This document shows, one piece after another, positions 7,718-15,017 of a stretch of DNA of 64,000 bases. The notes beneath the pieces are model-generated. The model saw only the letters and a list, made by a program, of their open reading frames with translations, was not told the DNA's origin and did not search any database. This DNA is from Deltaproteobacteria bacterium (GTDB lineage: Bacteria > Desulfobacterota > Desulfobaccia > Desulfobaccales > 0-14-0-80-60-11). The stretch is taken from positions 21,210-85,209 of the forward strand of contig JAMCQY010000225.1 in the NCBI GenBank assembly GCA_023381945.1, read 5' to 3'. Positions within the stretch are counted from its first letter, which is position 1; each line of letters opens with the position of its first letter. The position numbers were made by a program, and so were the translations under genes.

Positions 7718-7978
7718 ATGGCGTTAACCAAAGAACAAATCAAGACGTATCTGGCTGATCCCTGGACCTGTCCTTTCTGCGGAACCGGGAAGAATGGCGA
7801 AGTGGAACCCGTGGCCGGTGAAGAAGGGGACTACGAAGAAATGTTCACAGATGGCCAGGAGGTCTATGGACGCAAACACTGCACCGCCTGTGGCAAGACC
7901 TGGCGGGATTACTACAGGTTGCACGACGTGGAAGAGGAAGACGCTGATGGCCACGCCATAGCCAATGAGGAGGACTAA
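7718..7978 (+). CDS. Small zinc-ribbon protein (86 aa)
   Basis: 86-aa protein. The ATG at 7718 comes just after the upstream stop (AAGGCTAAAACC); an in-frame extension to 7619 lies within the previous gene and was rejected. CPFC at residues 18-21 and CTAC about 37 residues later make a four-cysteine zinc ribbon. The tail is very acidic (DVEEEDADGHAIANEED). Proteins of this type are common in phages and plasmids. Zinc binding is likely and the function is unknown. Confidence 0.65.
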   Translation: MALTKEQIKTYLADPWTCPFCGTGKNGEVEPVAGEEGDYEEMFTDGQEVYGRKHCTACGKTWRDYYRLHDVEEEDADGHAIANEED

Positions 7979-7983
7979 AGATC

Positions 7984-8145
7984 ATGACCAGGGCAGAATT
8001 GATGAGCATGTCCGAAGAAGACCTGGATGAGCTGGTCCACGACCTCAAGGGAGAAGAGGCTGCGGCCATCAACAACCAGGGCCGGGATGCCCAAATTGCC
8101 TATATCTTGGGCCTGGAAACTGACAACAACGTTAAGCAGCCGTAA
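7984..8145 (+). CDS. Very small acidic helical protein (53 aa)
   Basis: 53-aa reading frame from the ATG at 7984 to TAA at 8145, six bases after the zinc-ribbon gene. The GAGGAGG at the end of that gene serves as a good ribosome site. The sequence MTRAELMSMSEEDLDELVHDLKGEEA followed by AQIAYILG predicts two helices. It is probably expressed, with unknown function. Confidence 0.55.
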   Translation: MTRAELMSMSEEDLDELVHDLKGEEAAAINNQGRDAQIAYILGLETDNNVKQP

Positions 8146-8160
8146 ATAGCCTGTTTGCTG

Positions 8161-8218
8161 CGGCCCCGCCGGGGGGGTGACTGCCCCCTTCGTGGCGGTA
8201 GTCATTCTCCCGGCGGCA
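8161..8218 (+). promoter_or_regulatory. Nested GC hairpin, leader element f
   Basis: Outer CCGCCGGG with CCCGGCGG, inner GGGGG/CCCCC around TGACTG. It ends about 7 bases before the GAGGGAGG ribosome site of the ArdC-like gene. Confidence 0.6.
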
Positions 8219-8234
8219 TTTGAGGGAGGATGAT

Positions 8235-9074
8235 ATGAACGAAAGGCAAGAGCAGCAATGGCAACAGGCCCTGTCCGGCATCCTGCAGGAATTCCAACAG
8301 GGCACGATCCCCGAAGCCATTGCCCTGGCTTTGTTCCCGGAAGCTGACGTTCCGTCCGCCAGGTGGAGCCTGACCAACCGGCTTCTCATGGTGATGGCTG
8401 GAACCCAGGACGCCCGGGGCATCAAACAGTGGAACGCCGTGGGCCGGCGGGTGAAGAAAGGCGCCAAGGCCTTGCGAATCTTCGCCCCCCGGATCATTCG
8501 GGTGAAAGCCAAACACCCCCCCGAGCTTCTTGAAGACCAAAACGAGGAAATCCAAGAGCGGCAGAAGCTGGTGGGCTTCCTGCTCATCCCAGTGTTTCGG
8601 GTTGAAGACACGGAAGGGGAGCCCCTGACCTATGAGCTCCTGGAAGTCCCCGATCTGCCCCTCCTGGAAGTGGCCCAGGCCTGGGATCTGGAAGTGAAAG
8701 CCATCCCGGGCAATGTTTCCTTCTACGGCAGCTTCCGGGCCTCCACCTGCGAAATCAGCCTGGCCTCTCCGGAAGAAAAGGTGTTTTTTCACGAGCTGGC
8801 CCATGCGGGGCACAGTCGTTTGGGCCGTCTCAAGGGAAGCGCCCGGTGGCAGGCCGAGGCGGTGGCGGAGCTATCCGCCGCCGTGCTGTGTCGCGTCTGC
8901 GGCCGGCAGCCGGATGAAAACCTGGGCGAAAGCTATCGTTACCTGGAGCGGCAGGCCCGGAAAGCCGGGCTGACCGTGGCCCAGGCTTGCCTGGCGGTCC
9001 TATCGGACGTGGAGGCCGTGCTGAACCTGATCAGGAGCACGGCGCAGGCCCAGGCGATACCTGCTGCCGCATAG
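8235..9074 (+). CDS. ArdC-type antirestriction protein (ssDNA-binding plus zincin)
   Basis: 279-aa protein with the two-part layout of ArdC family antirestriction proteins. The N-terminal ssDNA-binding domain includes SLTNRLLMVMAGTQDARGIKQWNAVGRRVKKGAKAL and IFAPRI. The C-terminal metallopeptidase-like domain has a FFHELAHAGHSRLG motif (HExxH) and a downstream AEAVAELSAAVLCR helix that supplies the glutamate. ArdC proteins are carried by conjugative plasmids and ICEs, where they bind single strands and protect incoming DNA from restriction. The start at 8235 uses GAGGGAGGATGAT; a TTG at 8220 overlaps the ribosome site. Its presence is one of the best indications that this block is mobile. Confidence 0.85.
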   Translation: MNERQEQQWQQALSGILQEFQQGTIPEAIALALFPEADVPSARWSLTNRLLMVMAGTQDARGIKQWNAVGRRVKKGAKALRIFAPRIIRVKAKHPPELLEDQNEEIQERQKLVGFLLIPVFRVEDTEGEPLTYELLEVPDLPLLEVAQAWDLEVKAIPGNVSFYGSFRASTCEISLASPEEKVFFHELAHAGHSRLGRLKGSARWQAEAVAELSAAVLCRVCGRQPDENLGESYRYLERQARKAGLTVAQACLAVLSDVEAVLNLIRSTAQAQAIPAAA

Positions 9075-9117
9075 AGAGAATACGTGTGTAACCCAAATCT
9101 TCACAGGAGGAAGAGAT

Positions 9118-9606
9118 ATGTCGGTGCCTAGGTCATACGGAAGAATCGAGTTCCCGTTATCTGCGATTGGTGACGAAATCAGGAACCTGCTGATTGAAGA
9201 AGGTGTTCGGTTCAAAGAGGACAGCCTGGAGATAGACGGTTCTCTTGGCGATCTGGAGGTAGAGGTCAAGGAAGGCCTTTTCTCCATGGAAAACAGTGAG
9301 GCCCGCTATGGGGAGTTTGATGATTTGGAAACCCTTCTGATAGAGAAGGGTATCCCCTTTGACCGGGTAAGCGGCATGGATTGGAACCGCCCTCCGGAGC
9401 GGCGGATTTTCCGCCCGGGCCCACCAGACTTTGATCATTATTATCCACTTGATTCGGAGGCGTATGCGCCGGTGGTCAGCATCTCGACCATCCAGGAATT
9501 GCTGGGCCTGCCCATGCCGACGTATGAAATTCAGGCCTACCTGGAAAAACACTTTCCAAGCTATTCGCCCCTGGCGGACTGGGTCAAGCAGGAGGTGCAG
9601 CGGTGA
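9118..9606 (+). CDS. Hypothetical protein (162 aa), paralogue of the gene at 6879
   Basis: 162-aa acidic protein with a good ribosome site (ACAGGAGGAAGAGAT). It shares the family core with the protein at 6879: GxIEFPxxAxxDEIxxLLxEEGVxF, KEGLFSMENSEARYGEFDDLE, KGIPFDR and PPERRIFRP, ending in an EIQAYLEKHFPSYSPLADWVK segment. The duplication is diverged (roughly 40-45% identity by eye), so it is old, and both copies appear intact. Its stop overlaps the next start by four bases (GTGA). Confidence 0.7.
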   Translation: MSVPRSYGRIEFPLSAIGDEIRNLLIEEGVRFKEDSLEIDGSLGDLEVEVKEGLFSMENSEARYGEFDDLETLLIEKGIPFDRVSGMDWNRPPERRIFRPGPPDFDHYYPLDSEAYAPVVSISTIQELLGLPMPTYEIQAYLEKHFPSYSPLADWVKQEVQR

Positions 9607-9833
9607 GCAAGGTTAACCATCTAGCCCTTAATGGCCGGCGGCTCCAAAGGATGAAAGTGGCCCTTAATAAGCTGATCCGGTCGGCCCGGGATACTCATTG
9701 GCGGGCAGAAATCCACTTCTACTCCGGCAATCTGGATGGCGGCAAGATGCGGAATCTGGATGACCTGGTTATGCATCTGGAAGACGCCAGAACGGAAATC
9801 CGGGAGTATCTGAGAACCATTAAAACGGCCTGA
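9603..9833 (+). CDS. Small hypothetical protein (76 aa)
   Basis: 76-aa basic helical protein starting with GTG at 9603 and overlapping the previous stop by four bases, so translation is probably coupled. Features include MSKVNHLALNGRRLQRMKVALNKLIRSAR and an acidic helix DDLVMHLEDARTEIREYLRTI. It may be a small DNA- or protein-binding accessory factor. No family was recognised. Confidence 0.55.
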   Translation: MSKVNHLALNGRRLQRMKVALNKLIRSARDTHWRAEIHFYSGNLDGGKMRNLDDLVMHLEDARTEIREYLRTIKTA

Positions 9834-9848
9834 AGGCCTGAATAAACT

Positions 9849-9896
9849 AACCCCGCCGGGGGAGAACCCCTGGCTGGGGGCCTCCTTCGGCGGGCT
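9849..9896 (+). promoter_or_regulatory. Nested GC hairpin, leader element g
   Basis: Outer CCCGCCG with CGGCGGG, middle GGAG/CTCC, inner CCCC/GGGG around TGGCT. It ends about 7 bases before the GGGAGGAGG ribosome site of the methyltransferase gene. Confidence 0.65.
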
Positions 9897-9916
9897 AAAC
9901 CAAGGGAGGAGGTCCA

Positions 9917-10933
9917 ATGGCAAGATTGGCATCTCAAGCAAAATCGGGGTACTACCCGACGCCCCCCGAAGTGGTGGCCCACATAAAACGGGGTCTGGCC
10001 CTGGCCGAGGAAGGACCTTTCCGGTTCCTGGACCCTTGCTGCGGCTGCGGCCGCGCCCTGGCGCAACTGGCGGAAGGCTTGCCAGTGGAAACTTTCGGAG
10101 TGGAGTTGGCCCAGGAGCGCTATGAGGAGGCCAAGCCCCGGCTCCGGAATACCATCCTGGCCGACGCGGTCACGGAAACGAACCTCACCAGAAACGCCTT
10201 CAGCCTCCTGTGGCTCAATCCGCCCTACGATTTCGAGGCGGATGGCGGCCCCAGGCTGGAGAAAATCTTCCTGGAACGTTACCTGCCCTACCTGGTGCCG
10301 GGCGGGGTGCTGGTGTATCTCATCCCAGCCCGGGCCCTGCAGTACGTGGTCTGGCACCTTGGCGAACTGGGTGACTTGCGGTTCTATGCCTTTCCGCAAC
10401 CGCTTTACGACCAGTTCAAGCAGGTGGTCATCATTGGGGTGAAGAAGCCGGAGCTGCATGATACAGGCCGGCTGAACGAGTTGGCCTGGAAGCCTCCTGA
10501 GGCCCTGTGGCAGATACTGCCCAAGACCGATGAGATCATGCCGGGAAGCATCCCGGTGAAGCGGTCGCCGGCCTTCCGGCGGATCACCTTTTCCTCAGAG
10601 CGCCTGCTTCTGGAAGAGATGGTTCGGCTGGTGGGCCAATCGGCCCTGCACCAGGAGTTTGAAGGCCGGATCAGCCCGCCGGCGCTGCACCAGATCCGCT
10701 CCCTGGCCCCCTTGCGCCAAGGGCATCTGGGTATGCTGCTGGCCGCGGGGTTCCTCGACGGGGAAGTGGCGGCCAACAGCCGGCGCCTGGCCATCAAAGG
10801 CACGGTCCGGAAGGTTGTGGATGTGCATCGTGAGGTCAACGACTCCGATGAGGTGGTGACCAAAACCGACCGCTACGAAATCCGTATCCGGGCCATCGAC
10901 CTGGATCGCATTGAGCTGTTCGATATCCGGTAG
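9917..10933 (+). CDS. DUF6094-like class I methyltransferase
   Basis: 338-aa predicted S-adenosylmethionine-dependent methyltransferase, probably acting on DNA adenine. It opens with GYYPTPPEVVAHI, followed by the SAM-binding motif FLDPCCGCGRALAQLA and the acidic loop FGVELAQERYEEA. The catalytic motif LLWLNPPYDFE (the N/DPPY of N6-adenine methylases) comes next. The layout matches the DUF6094 group of ICE and plasmid proteins. The C-terminal third (about residues 215-338) could recognise DNA or bind a partner. The ribosome site is GGGAGGAGGTCC. On a mobile element such an enzyme could protect the DNA from host restriction. Confidence 0.8.
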   Translation: MARLASQAKSGYYPTPPEVVAHIKRGLALAEEGPFRFLDPCCGCGRALAQLAEGLPVETFGVELAQERYEEAKPRLRNTILADAVTETNLTRNAFSLLWLNPPYDFEADGGPRLEKIFLERYLPYLVPGGVLVYLIPARALQYVVWHLGELGDLRFYAFPQPLYDQFKQVVIIGVKKPELHDTGRLNELAWKPPEALWQILPKTDEIMPGSIPVKRSPAFRRITFSSERLLLEEMVRLVGQSALHQEFEGRISPPALHQIRSLAPLRQGHLGMLLAAGFLDGEVAANSRRLAIKGTVRKVVDVHREVNDSDEVVTKTDRYEIRIRAIDLDRIELFDIR

Positions 10934-10943
10934 GAGGCCCGAA

Positions 10944-11504
10944 ATGGAAATTGTCAAGATTGTTGGTTTTGACCACGTGTCCTGTTTCGCCGACCGGCTG
11001 ATCATCGAACCGGAGAAGGAACGCCTGCACCTGGCGTCGCTGTTCGGCACCCTGGCCCGGGTCACCGCAATCAAGGCCCAGTTGCTCACCGGCAAACAGG
11101 TCTTGATTCAGCGATTGGATCAAAAACGTGGCCATCAGGTTGAAAGAAGCCAAGGGCCTTACCAGGTCCTTATCAAGCGGCTGTCGCCGGAAGTGCTCCA
11201 TTGTCTGCTCTTCAGGGCCGACCTGTTCCTGCCCAAGAGCAATGGGAGTGATCGGATCATTGTCGGCAACTCCAGGGATGAGGTGCTCTCCCGGTTCTTC
11301 CGCCTGGCGCAGCAGCATTATACCTTGCCGCTGCTCCCCGCCTGGACGGAGTGGCTTTGGGAGCAATGTGAGCCGGAGCAGTTGGAGGCCATCGGCTGGC
11401 AGGAGGCCTGGACCCTTTGTTGGCCTCAAGATGAAGAACTGGAAGCAGCCCTGATGAACGACGAAGACTCGCCGTTGCATCAGGAAGAACCTACCAAACA
11501 CTAA
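10944..11504 (+). CDS. Hypothetical protein (186 aa)
   Basis: 186-aa protein starting at the ATG at 10944, downstream of TAGGAGGCCCGAA and ten bases after the methyltransferase stop, so the two are probably co-expressed. The N-terminal half is mixed (EIVKIVGFDHVSCFADRLIIEP, LLTGKQVLIQRL). The C-terminal half is Trp-rich (PAWTEWLWEQCEPEQLEAIGWQEAWTLCWP) and ends in an acidic tail. No family was recognised. Its fixed position between the methyltransferase and helicase genes suggests a linked function in element maintenance. Confidence 0.65.
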   Translation: MEIVKIVGFDHVSCFADRLIIEPEKERLHLASLFGTLARVTAIKAQLLTGKQVLIQRLDQKRGHQVERSQGPYQVLIKRLSPEVLHCLLFRADLFLPKSNGSDRIIVGNSRDEVLSRFFRLAQQHYTLPLLPAWTEWLWEQCEPEQLEAIGWQEAWTLCWPQDEELEAALMNDEDSPLHQEEPTKH

Positions 11505-11523
11505 AATCAGAAATAAACACCAC

Positions 11524-11575
11524 CCGGACGGGGTAAGACCTATGCCCCGCCGGGGCCAGGTTCTTGCCTCCGTCC
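11524..11575 (+). promoter_or_regulatory. Nested GC hairpin, leader element h
   Basis: Three stacked pairings: GGACGG/CCGTCC, AAGACCT/AGGTTCTT, and inner GCCCC/GGGGC. It immediately precedes the CCCAGGAGG ribosome site at the helicase gene. The sequence differs from the other members but the fold is the same. Confidence 0.65.
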
Positions 11576-11588
11576 CAGGAGGCAGAAC

Positions 11589-12485
11589 ATGGCAGAAAAC
11601 GATCTCACCTTAAAGGACTTCCTGCAAGAATTCCGGGAAGTCCTGTTGGCCAAGGTGCAAAGCGACCCGGTGTACCGCTCTGACCGGCGGGACGCCTGGG
11701 ACCGCCAAGCCCTGGGCCGGCTGGACGGCCTGCTCCGGCAACCTTTCGAGTCCCAGATCGACGGCATTCTGGCGCTGGCTAAGGGGTTTTACCACGAAGG
11801 CCAACGGGCCGGGCTGCTGGTGGGCGAGATGGGGGTCGGCAAGACCCTGTGCGCCATTGCGGTGGCGCATCTCTCTCCCCGAAAGCGGCACCGGACCCTC
11901 GTCATGTGCCCCGGTCATCTGGTGGAGAAGTGGAAACGGGAAATTCTGCAAACCGTTCCCGACGCCCAGGTGGTGGACCTGAACGGCCCGGGCCTGAAAG
12001 AACTCCTGGCATTGCCGGGGCAAAAACCCCAGGGCCGGGAGTTCTGGGTGATCGGCAAGGAGCGGGCCAAGAACCACTATGCCTTTCGCTCCGCGGTCAT
12101 TAACCGGCCTTTGCGGAAAACCTTGTGTTGTCCCTCTTGCGGGGGAAGCCTTGATCCTACCCACGTGATGGGCAAGCGCAAGCTCAAGTGCGAGAGGTGC
12201 CGGGCTCCCCTGTGGCAGGCGGATTCACAATTGCGTCGCTTTGCCAAGGCGGAGTTCATCAAGCGGTATCTCCCCAAGGGGACCTTCGATCTGCTGATCG
12301 CCGACGAGGTCCACGAGTATAAGGGCGCCGATACCGCCCAGGGCCAGGCCCTGGCATGTCTGGCGGCCTCCGCCAGACGCTCCCTGGGATTGACAGGAAC
12401 GCTCATGGGCGGCTATAGCACGAATCTCTTTTACCTGCTGTGGCGCCTGTTTCCGAACCTGACCAGGGATAAGGCGGAATATTGA
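11589..12485 (+). CDS. SNF2/DEAD-type helicase, N-terminal part (ends at in-frame TGA)
   Basis: First 298 residues of a superfamily 2 helicase. The Walker A is GLLVGEMGVGKTLCAIAVAH and motif II is LLIADEVHEYKGADT. An inserted zinc ribbon, CPSCGGSLDP...CERCRAPLW, lies between them, and motif III is SLGLTGTLMGGY. The frame is closed by TGA at 12483-12485, yet the same frame continues downstream with the rest of the enzyme. I therefore treat 11589-13853 as one gene of about 754 codons interrupted once. The most economical explanation is TGG (Trp) to TGA. Similar zinc-ribbon helicases are common on ICEs and plasmids. Confidence 0.75.
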   Translation: MAENDLTLKDFLQEFREVLLAKVQSDPVYRSDRRDAWDRQALGRLDGLLRQPFESQIDGILALAKGFYHEGQRAGLLVGEMGVGKTLCAIAVAHLSPRKRHRTLVMCPGHLVEKWKREILQTVPDAQVVDLNGPGLKELLALPGQKPQGREFWVIGKERAKNHYAFRSAVINRPLRKTLCCPSCGGSLDPTHVMGKRKLKCERCRAPLWQADSQLRRFAKAEFIKRYLPKGTFDLLIADEVHEYKGADTAQGQALACLAASARRSLGLTGTLMGGYSTNLFYLLWRLFPNLTRDKAEY

Positions 12486-12524
12486 GCGGAAAAGACGTTT
12501 GCCGCCCAATACGGCGTCCTGGAA

Positions 12525-13853
12525 GTGGTTCAAAAGACCTCGCTCCGGGACAACTACGCCTCCATCGGCGGCCGGAAAAACCGGGAAATCACCAAGGAGA
12601 AGCCCGGGGTTTCTCCCATGGTCTTGACCGACTTCCTGCTGGGCCACTCGGTATTCCTGCGGCTCCAGGATTTAAGCCGGCACCTGCCGCCGTATCTGGA
12701 AGAGGTGGTGGGCGTGGAGATGCTTCCGGAGCAGGCCGAGGAGTACCGGCTTCTGGAGAACAACCTGCGCCGTGCCTGTCGCCAGGCCCTGGCCATGGGG
12801 GACCACAGTCTCCTGGGGGCCCTGGTGCAGTCACTCCTGGCCTACCCGGATGGCTGCCGGCGGGGGGAAGTAGTGCTCCACCCACACACCGGAGAGCTGG
12901 TGGCGGAAGCCGCCGAAATCGAAGCGGATCTGCTGCCCAAGGAGCAAAAGCTCCTGGACCTGGTGCGGGCGGAAACGGCCCAGGGCCGGAAATGCCTGGT
13001 CTGTCTGGAGCACACCGGCAAACGGGACCTGATTCCCACCCTGACGGAAAAGCTACGCACCCTCGGGATCATGCCCCTGGTGCTCCGGGCTGACAATCCT
13101 CCGGTGGCCAAACGGGAGGCTTTCATCCGCAAGATGGCCTCTCGCTTCCAGGTGATGATCACCAACACCAATCTGATCAAGACCGGGTTGGATCTGGTGG
13201 AGTTCCCTACCCTGATCTTTTTTCAGACGGGGTACTCGGTCTTCACCCTGCGGCAGGCGTCTCGCCGGTCCTGGCGCATCGGCCAGGAGCAGCCGGTTAA
13301 GGTCTATTACCTGAACTACGGCAATACCATGCAGGAACTGGCCTTGTCCCTGCTGGCCGCCAAGATGGAAACGGCGCTGGCGGTGGAGGGCGACCTCACC
13401 GACAAGGGTCTGCTGGCGCTGGCGGAGTCGGGCAACTCCATGCTGCTGGAATTGGCCCGCACCCTGGTGGGAGACCTGGAACGGCCGGCAGCCTTGGAGG
13501 GCGCCTGGCAGTCCTTCCAGGGTGCGGCACTGCAAGCCGACGCCCTGGTGGGGCTGGACCAGCCGGTAGAGACGGTCACCACCGTAGAAACCACTGTGGC
13601 CTTGGGCGACAGCCAATCCACGGTGCGGATCACCAGGGTGGTGCGTGGTCGGGTCATTCCCCAGGGGAAACTCGCCATCGGCTATGTGGGTCCCCATCGG
13701 TTCCTTTTCCAGGAGGGGAAAGTGTTCTTCCAGAACCGCCTGGTGGGGGTCTATGACCGGTCGGGCCAGGGAGAGATCAACGGCAAACCCATCCAGTTGG
13801 TGAAAAAAGACAGCGCCTATTTGCTGGTGGAACTCCGGCAAGAAGCAGCGTAA
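12525..13853 (+). CDS. SNF2/DEAD-type helicase, C-terminal part
   Basis: Second half of the interrupted helicase, in the same frame as the upstream piece. Open reading resumes at 12486 directly after the TGA. The listed start is a GTG with no convincing ribosome site, so independent translation is doubtful. The RecA2 domain is clear: KCLVCLEHTGKRDLIPTLTEKL, ITNTNLIKTGLDLVEFPTLIFFQTGYS, and motif VI ASRRSWRIGQEQPVKVYYLNY. A C-terminal extension of about 150 residues has beta-rich character (RVVRGRVIPQGKLAIGYVG). Without this half the N-terminal piece could not act as a helicase. Confidence 0.72.
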   Translation: MVQKTSLRDNYASIGGRKNREITKEKPGVSPMVLTDFLLGHSVFLRLQDLSRHLPPYLEEVVGVEMLPEQAEEYRLLENNLRRACRQALAMGDHSLLGALVQSLLAYPDGCRRGEVVLHPHTGELVAEAAEIEADLLPKEQKLLDLVRAETAQGRKCLVCLEHTGKRDLIPTLTEKLRTLGIMPLVLRADNPPVAKREAFIRKMASRFQVMITNTNLIKTGLDLVEFPTLIFFQTGYSVFTLRQASRRSWRIGQEQPVKVYYLNYGNTMQELALSLLAAKMETALAVEGDLTDKGLLALAESGNSMLLELARTLVGDLERPAALEGAWQSFQGAALQADALVGLDQPVETVTTVETTVALGDSQSTVRITRVVRGRVIPQGKLAIGYVGPHRFLFQEGKVFFQNRLVGVYDRSGQGEINGKPIQLVKKDSAYLLVELRQEAA

Positions 13854-13863
13854 ACAATTGGCT

Positions 13864-13912
13864 CCTATGGGGGTAGCAGTCCTCCCCGTGGGGGACTGTC
13901 TCTACCCCCATG
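13864..13912 (+). promoter_or_regulatory. Nested GC hairpin, leader element i
   Basis: Outer ATGGGGGTAG with CTACCCCCAT (10 perfect pairs), inner CAGTCC...CCCC with GGGGGACTG. It sits just before TTTTTTGGAGGGAAAG. The T-run after it could also make it a terminator/attenuator. Confidence 0.7.
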
Positions 13913-13932
13913 GTTTTTTGGAGGGAAAGAAG

Positions 13933-14970
13933 GTGGCGTACAGATACGACTACCAAGAATTGAGAGATCAAGCCCAGGGCCGGTGGAGCCATATTCTGGC
14001 GAGCCTGGCCCCGGAGCTGGAGTGCGCCCTGGAGAAGGCGCCCCGGCATGTCCCGTGTCCCGTGCACGGCGGTAAAGACGGGTTCCGGCTCTATCGGGAC
14101 TATGAAGACAACGGCGGGGCGGTCTGCAACACCTGCGGCCCTCAGCCCAACGGCTTCCGGTTGCTGCAATGGCTGCGTGGCTGGTCCTTTCCCCAGGCCT
14201 TGGAAGCAGTATCAGAGGCCTTGGGTGGCGGCGTCCCGTTGGTTCATCTACAGGAAAGTGGCAACGGCAAAAGCCCGGCCGCCAAGGTGGACGATGACTG
14301 CCTGCGGGCCATTCTGAACCGGATGTGGGCGGAAACCCTGCCCCTTATCGCTCCCCAGGCTGAGCCTGCTCGGGCTTATTTGCAAGGCCGGGGGATAACC
14401 ATCCTGCCGCCCAGCGGGCTGAGGTATCACCCTTCCCTGGCCTATTACGAAGAAGGCCGGGAGCAGGGGAAATATCCCGGCCTGCTGGCCAAGCTGACGG
14501 ATGGCCAGGATCGGGCAATAACCCTGCATCGCATCTATCTGACTCCGGATGGCCGCAAGGCGCAGGTTAAGGCCCCCAAGAAGACCATGCCCTACCCATC
14601 GGACCGGAAGCTGACAGGCTCGGCGGTGCGATTGGGGCCGGCGGCCCCGATATTGGGGGTGGCTGAAGGCATTGAAACAGCACTGGCCGTCACCCGGTCC
14701 ACCGACATGGTCTGCTGGGCCACCACCAGTGCGGCACTGTTGGAGATGGTGGTCCTGCCGGCCTTGGTGAAGCGAGTGGTGGTCTGGGGAGACCATGACA
14801 GAAAAAAGGCCGGCCAGAAAGCCGCATTGCGGCTGGCGGCCCGGCTGGTGAAGGAAGGCAAACGGGTACGGGTACGCCTTGCCCCGGCTCCGCCCTCAGA
14901 CCGGAAATCCTGGGACTGGGCGGACGTGTTGGCCGGCGAAGGTCCGGGTGGATTCCCCCAACCCTGGTAA
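13933..14970 (+). CDS. Toprim-domain DNA primase
   Basis: 345-aa primase-like protein. I chose GTG at 13933 because it follows GGAGGGAAAGAAG; the in-frame ATG at 13858 would run through the leader hairpin. The N-terminal zinc-binding part has CPVHGGKDGFRLYRDYEDNGGAVCNTCG, as in DnaG/T7-type primases. A linker with AEPARAYLQGRGITILPPSGLRYHP is typical of plasmid and ICE primases. The Toprim fold follows, with LGVAEGIETALAVTRSTDMVCWATTSAALL and VVVWGDHDRKKAGQKAA supplying the conserved Glu and DxD-like acidic residues. No helicase domain is fused. It should make RNA primers during element replication, alongside the clamp encoded next door. Confidence 0.85.
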   Translation: MAYRYDYQELRDQAQGRWSHILASLAPELECALEKAPRHVPCPVHGGKDGFRLYRDYEDNGGAVCNTCGPQPNGFRLLQWLRGWSFPQALEAVSEALGGGVPLVHLQESGNGKSPAAKVDDDCLRAILNRMWAETLPLIAPQAEPARAYLQGRGITILPPSGLRYHPSLAYYEEGREQGKYPGLLAKLTDGQDRAITLHRIYLTPDGRKAQVKAPKKTMPYPSDRKLTGSAVRLGPAAPILGVAEGIETALAVTRSTDMVCWATTSAALLEMVVLPALVKRVVVWGDHDRKKAGQKAALRLAARLVKEGKRVRVRLAPAPPSDRKSWDWADVLAGEGPGGFPQPW

Positions 14971-14979
14971 CCGTGAGCT

Positions 14980-14997
14980 GGGCCTGCCATGAGGCCC
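14980..14997 (+). promoter_or_regulatory. Short hairpin before the clamp gene
   Basis: GGGCCT/AGGCCC with loop GCCATG, followed by AAAAAGGAGGAG. It occupies the same position relative to the ribosome site as the larger leader hairpins. Confidence 0.4.
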
Positions 14998-15017
14998 TCA
15001 AAAAGGAGGAGAGAAAC

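Noticed and set aside
12483..12485. Selenocysteine at the helicase TGA
   Set aside because: Helicases are not known selenoproteins and no SECIS-like hairpin with a clear GGxR-type loop was evident immediately downstream.
12482..13093. Gly/Pro-rich frame overlapping the helicase C-terminal half
   Set aside because: Low-complexity translation typical of a GC-rich shadow; the overlapping frame has helicase motifs V-VI.
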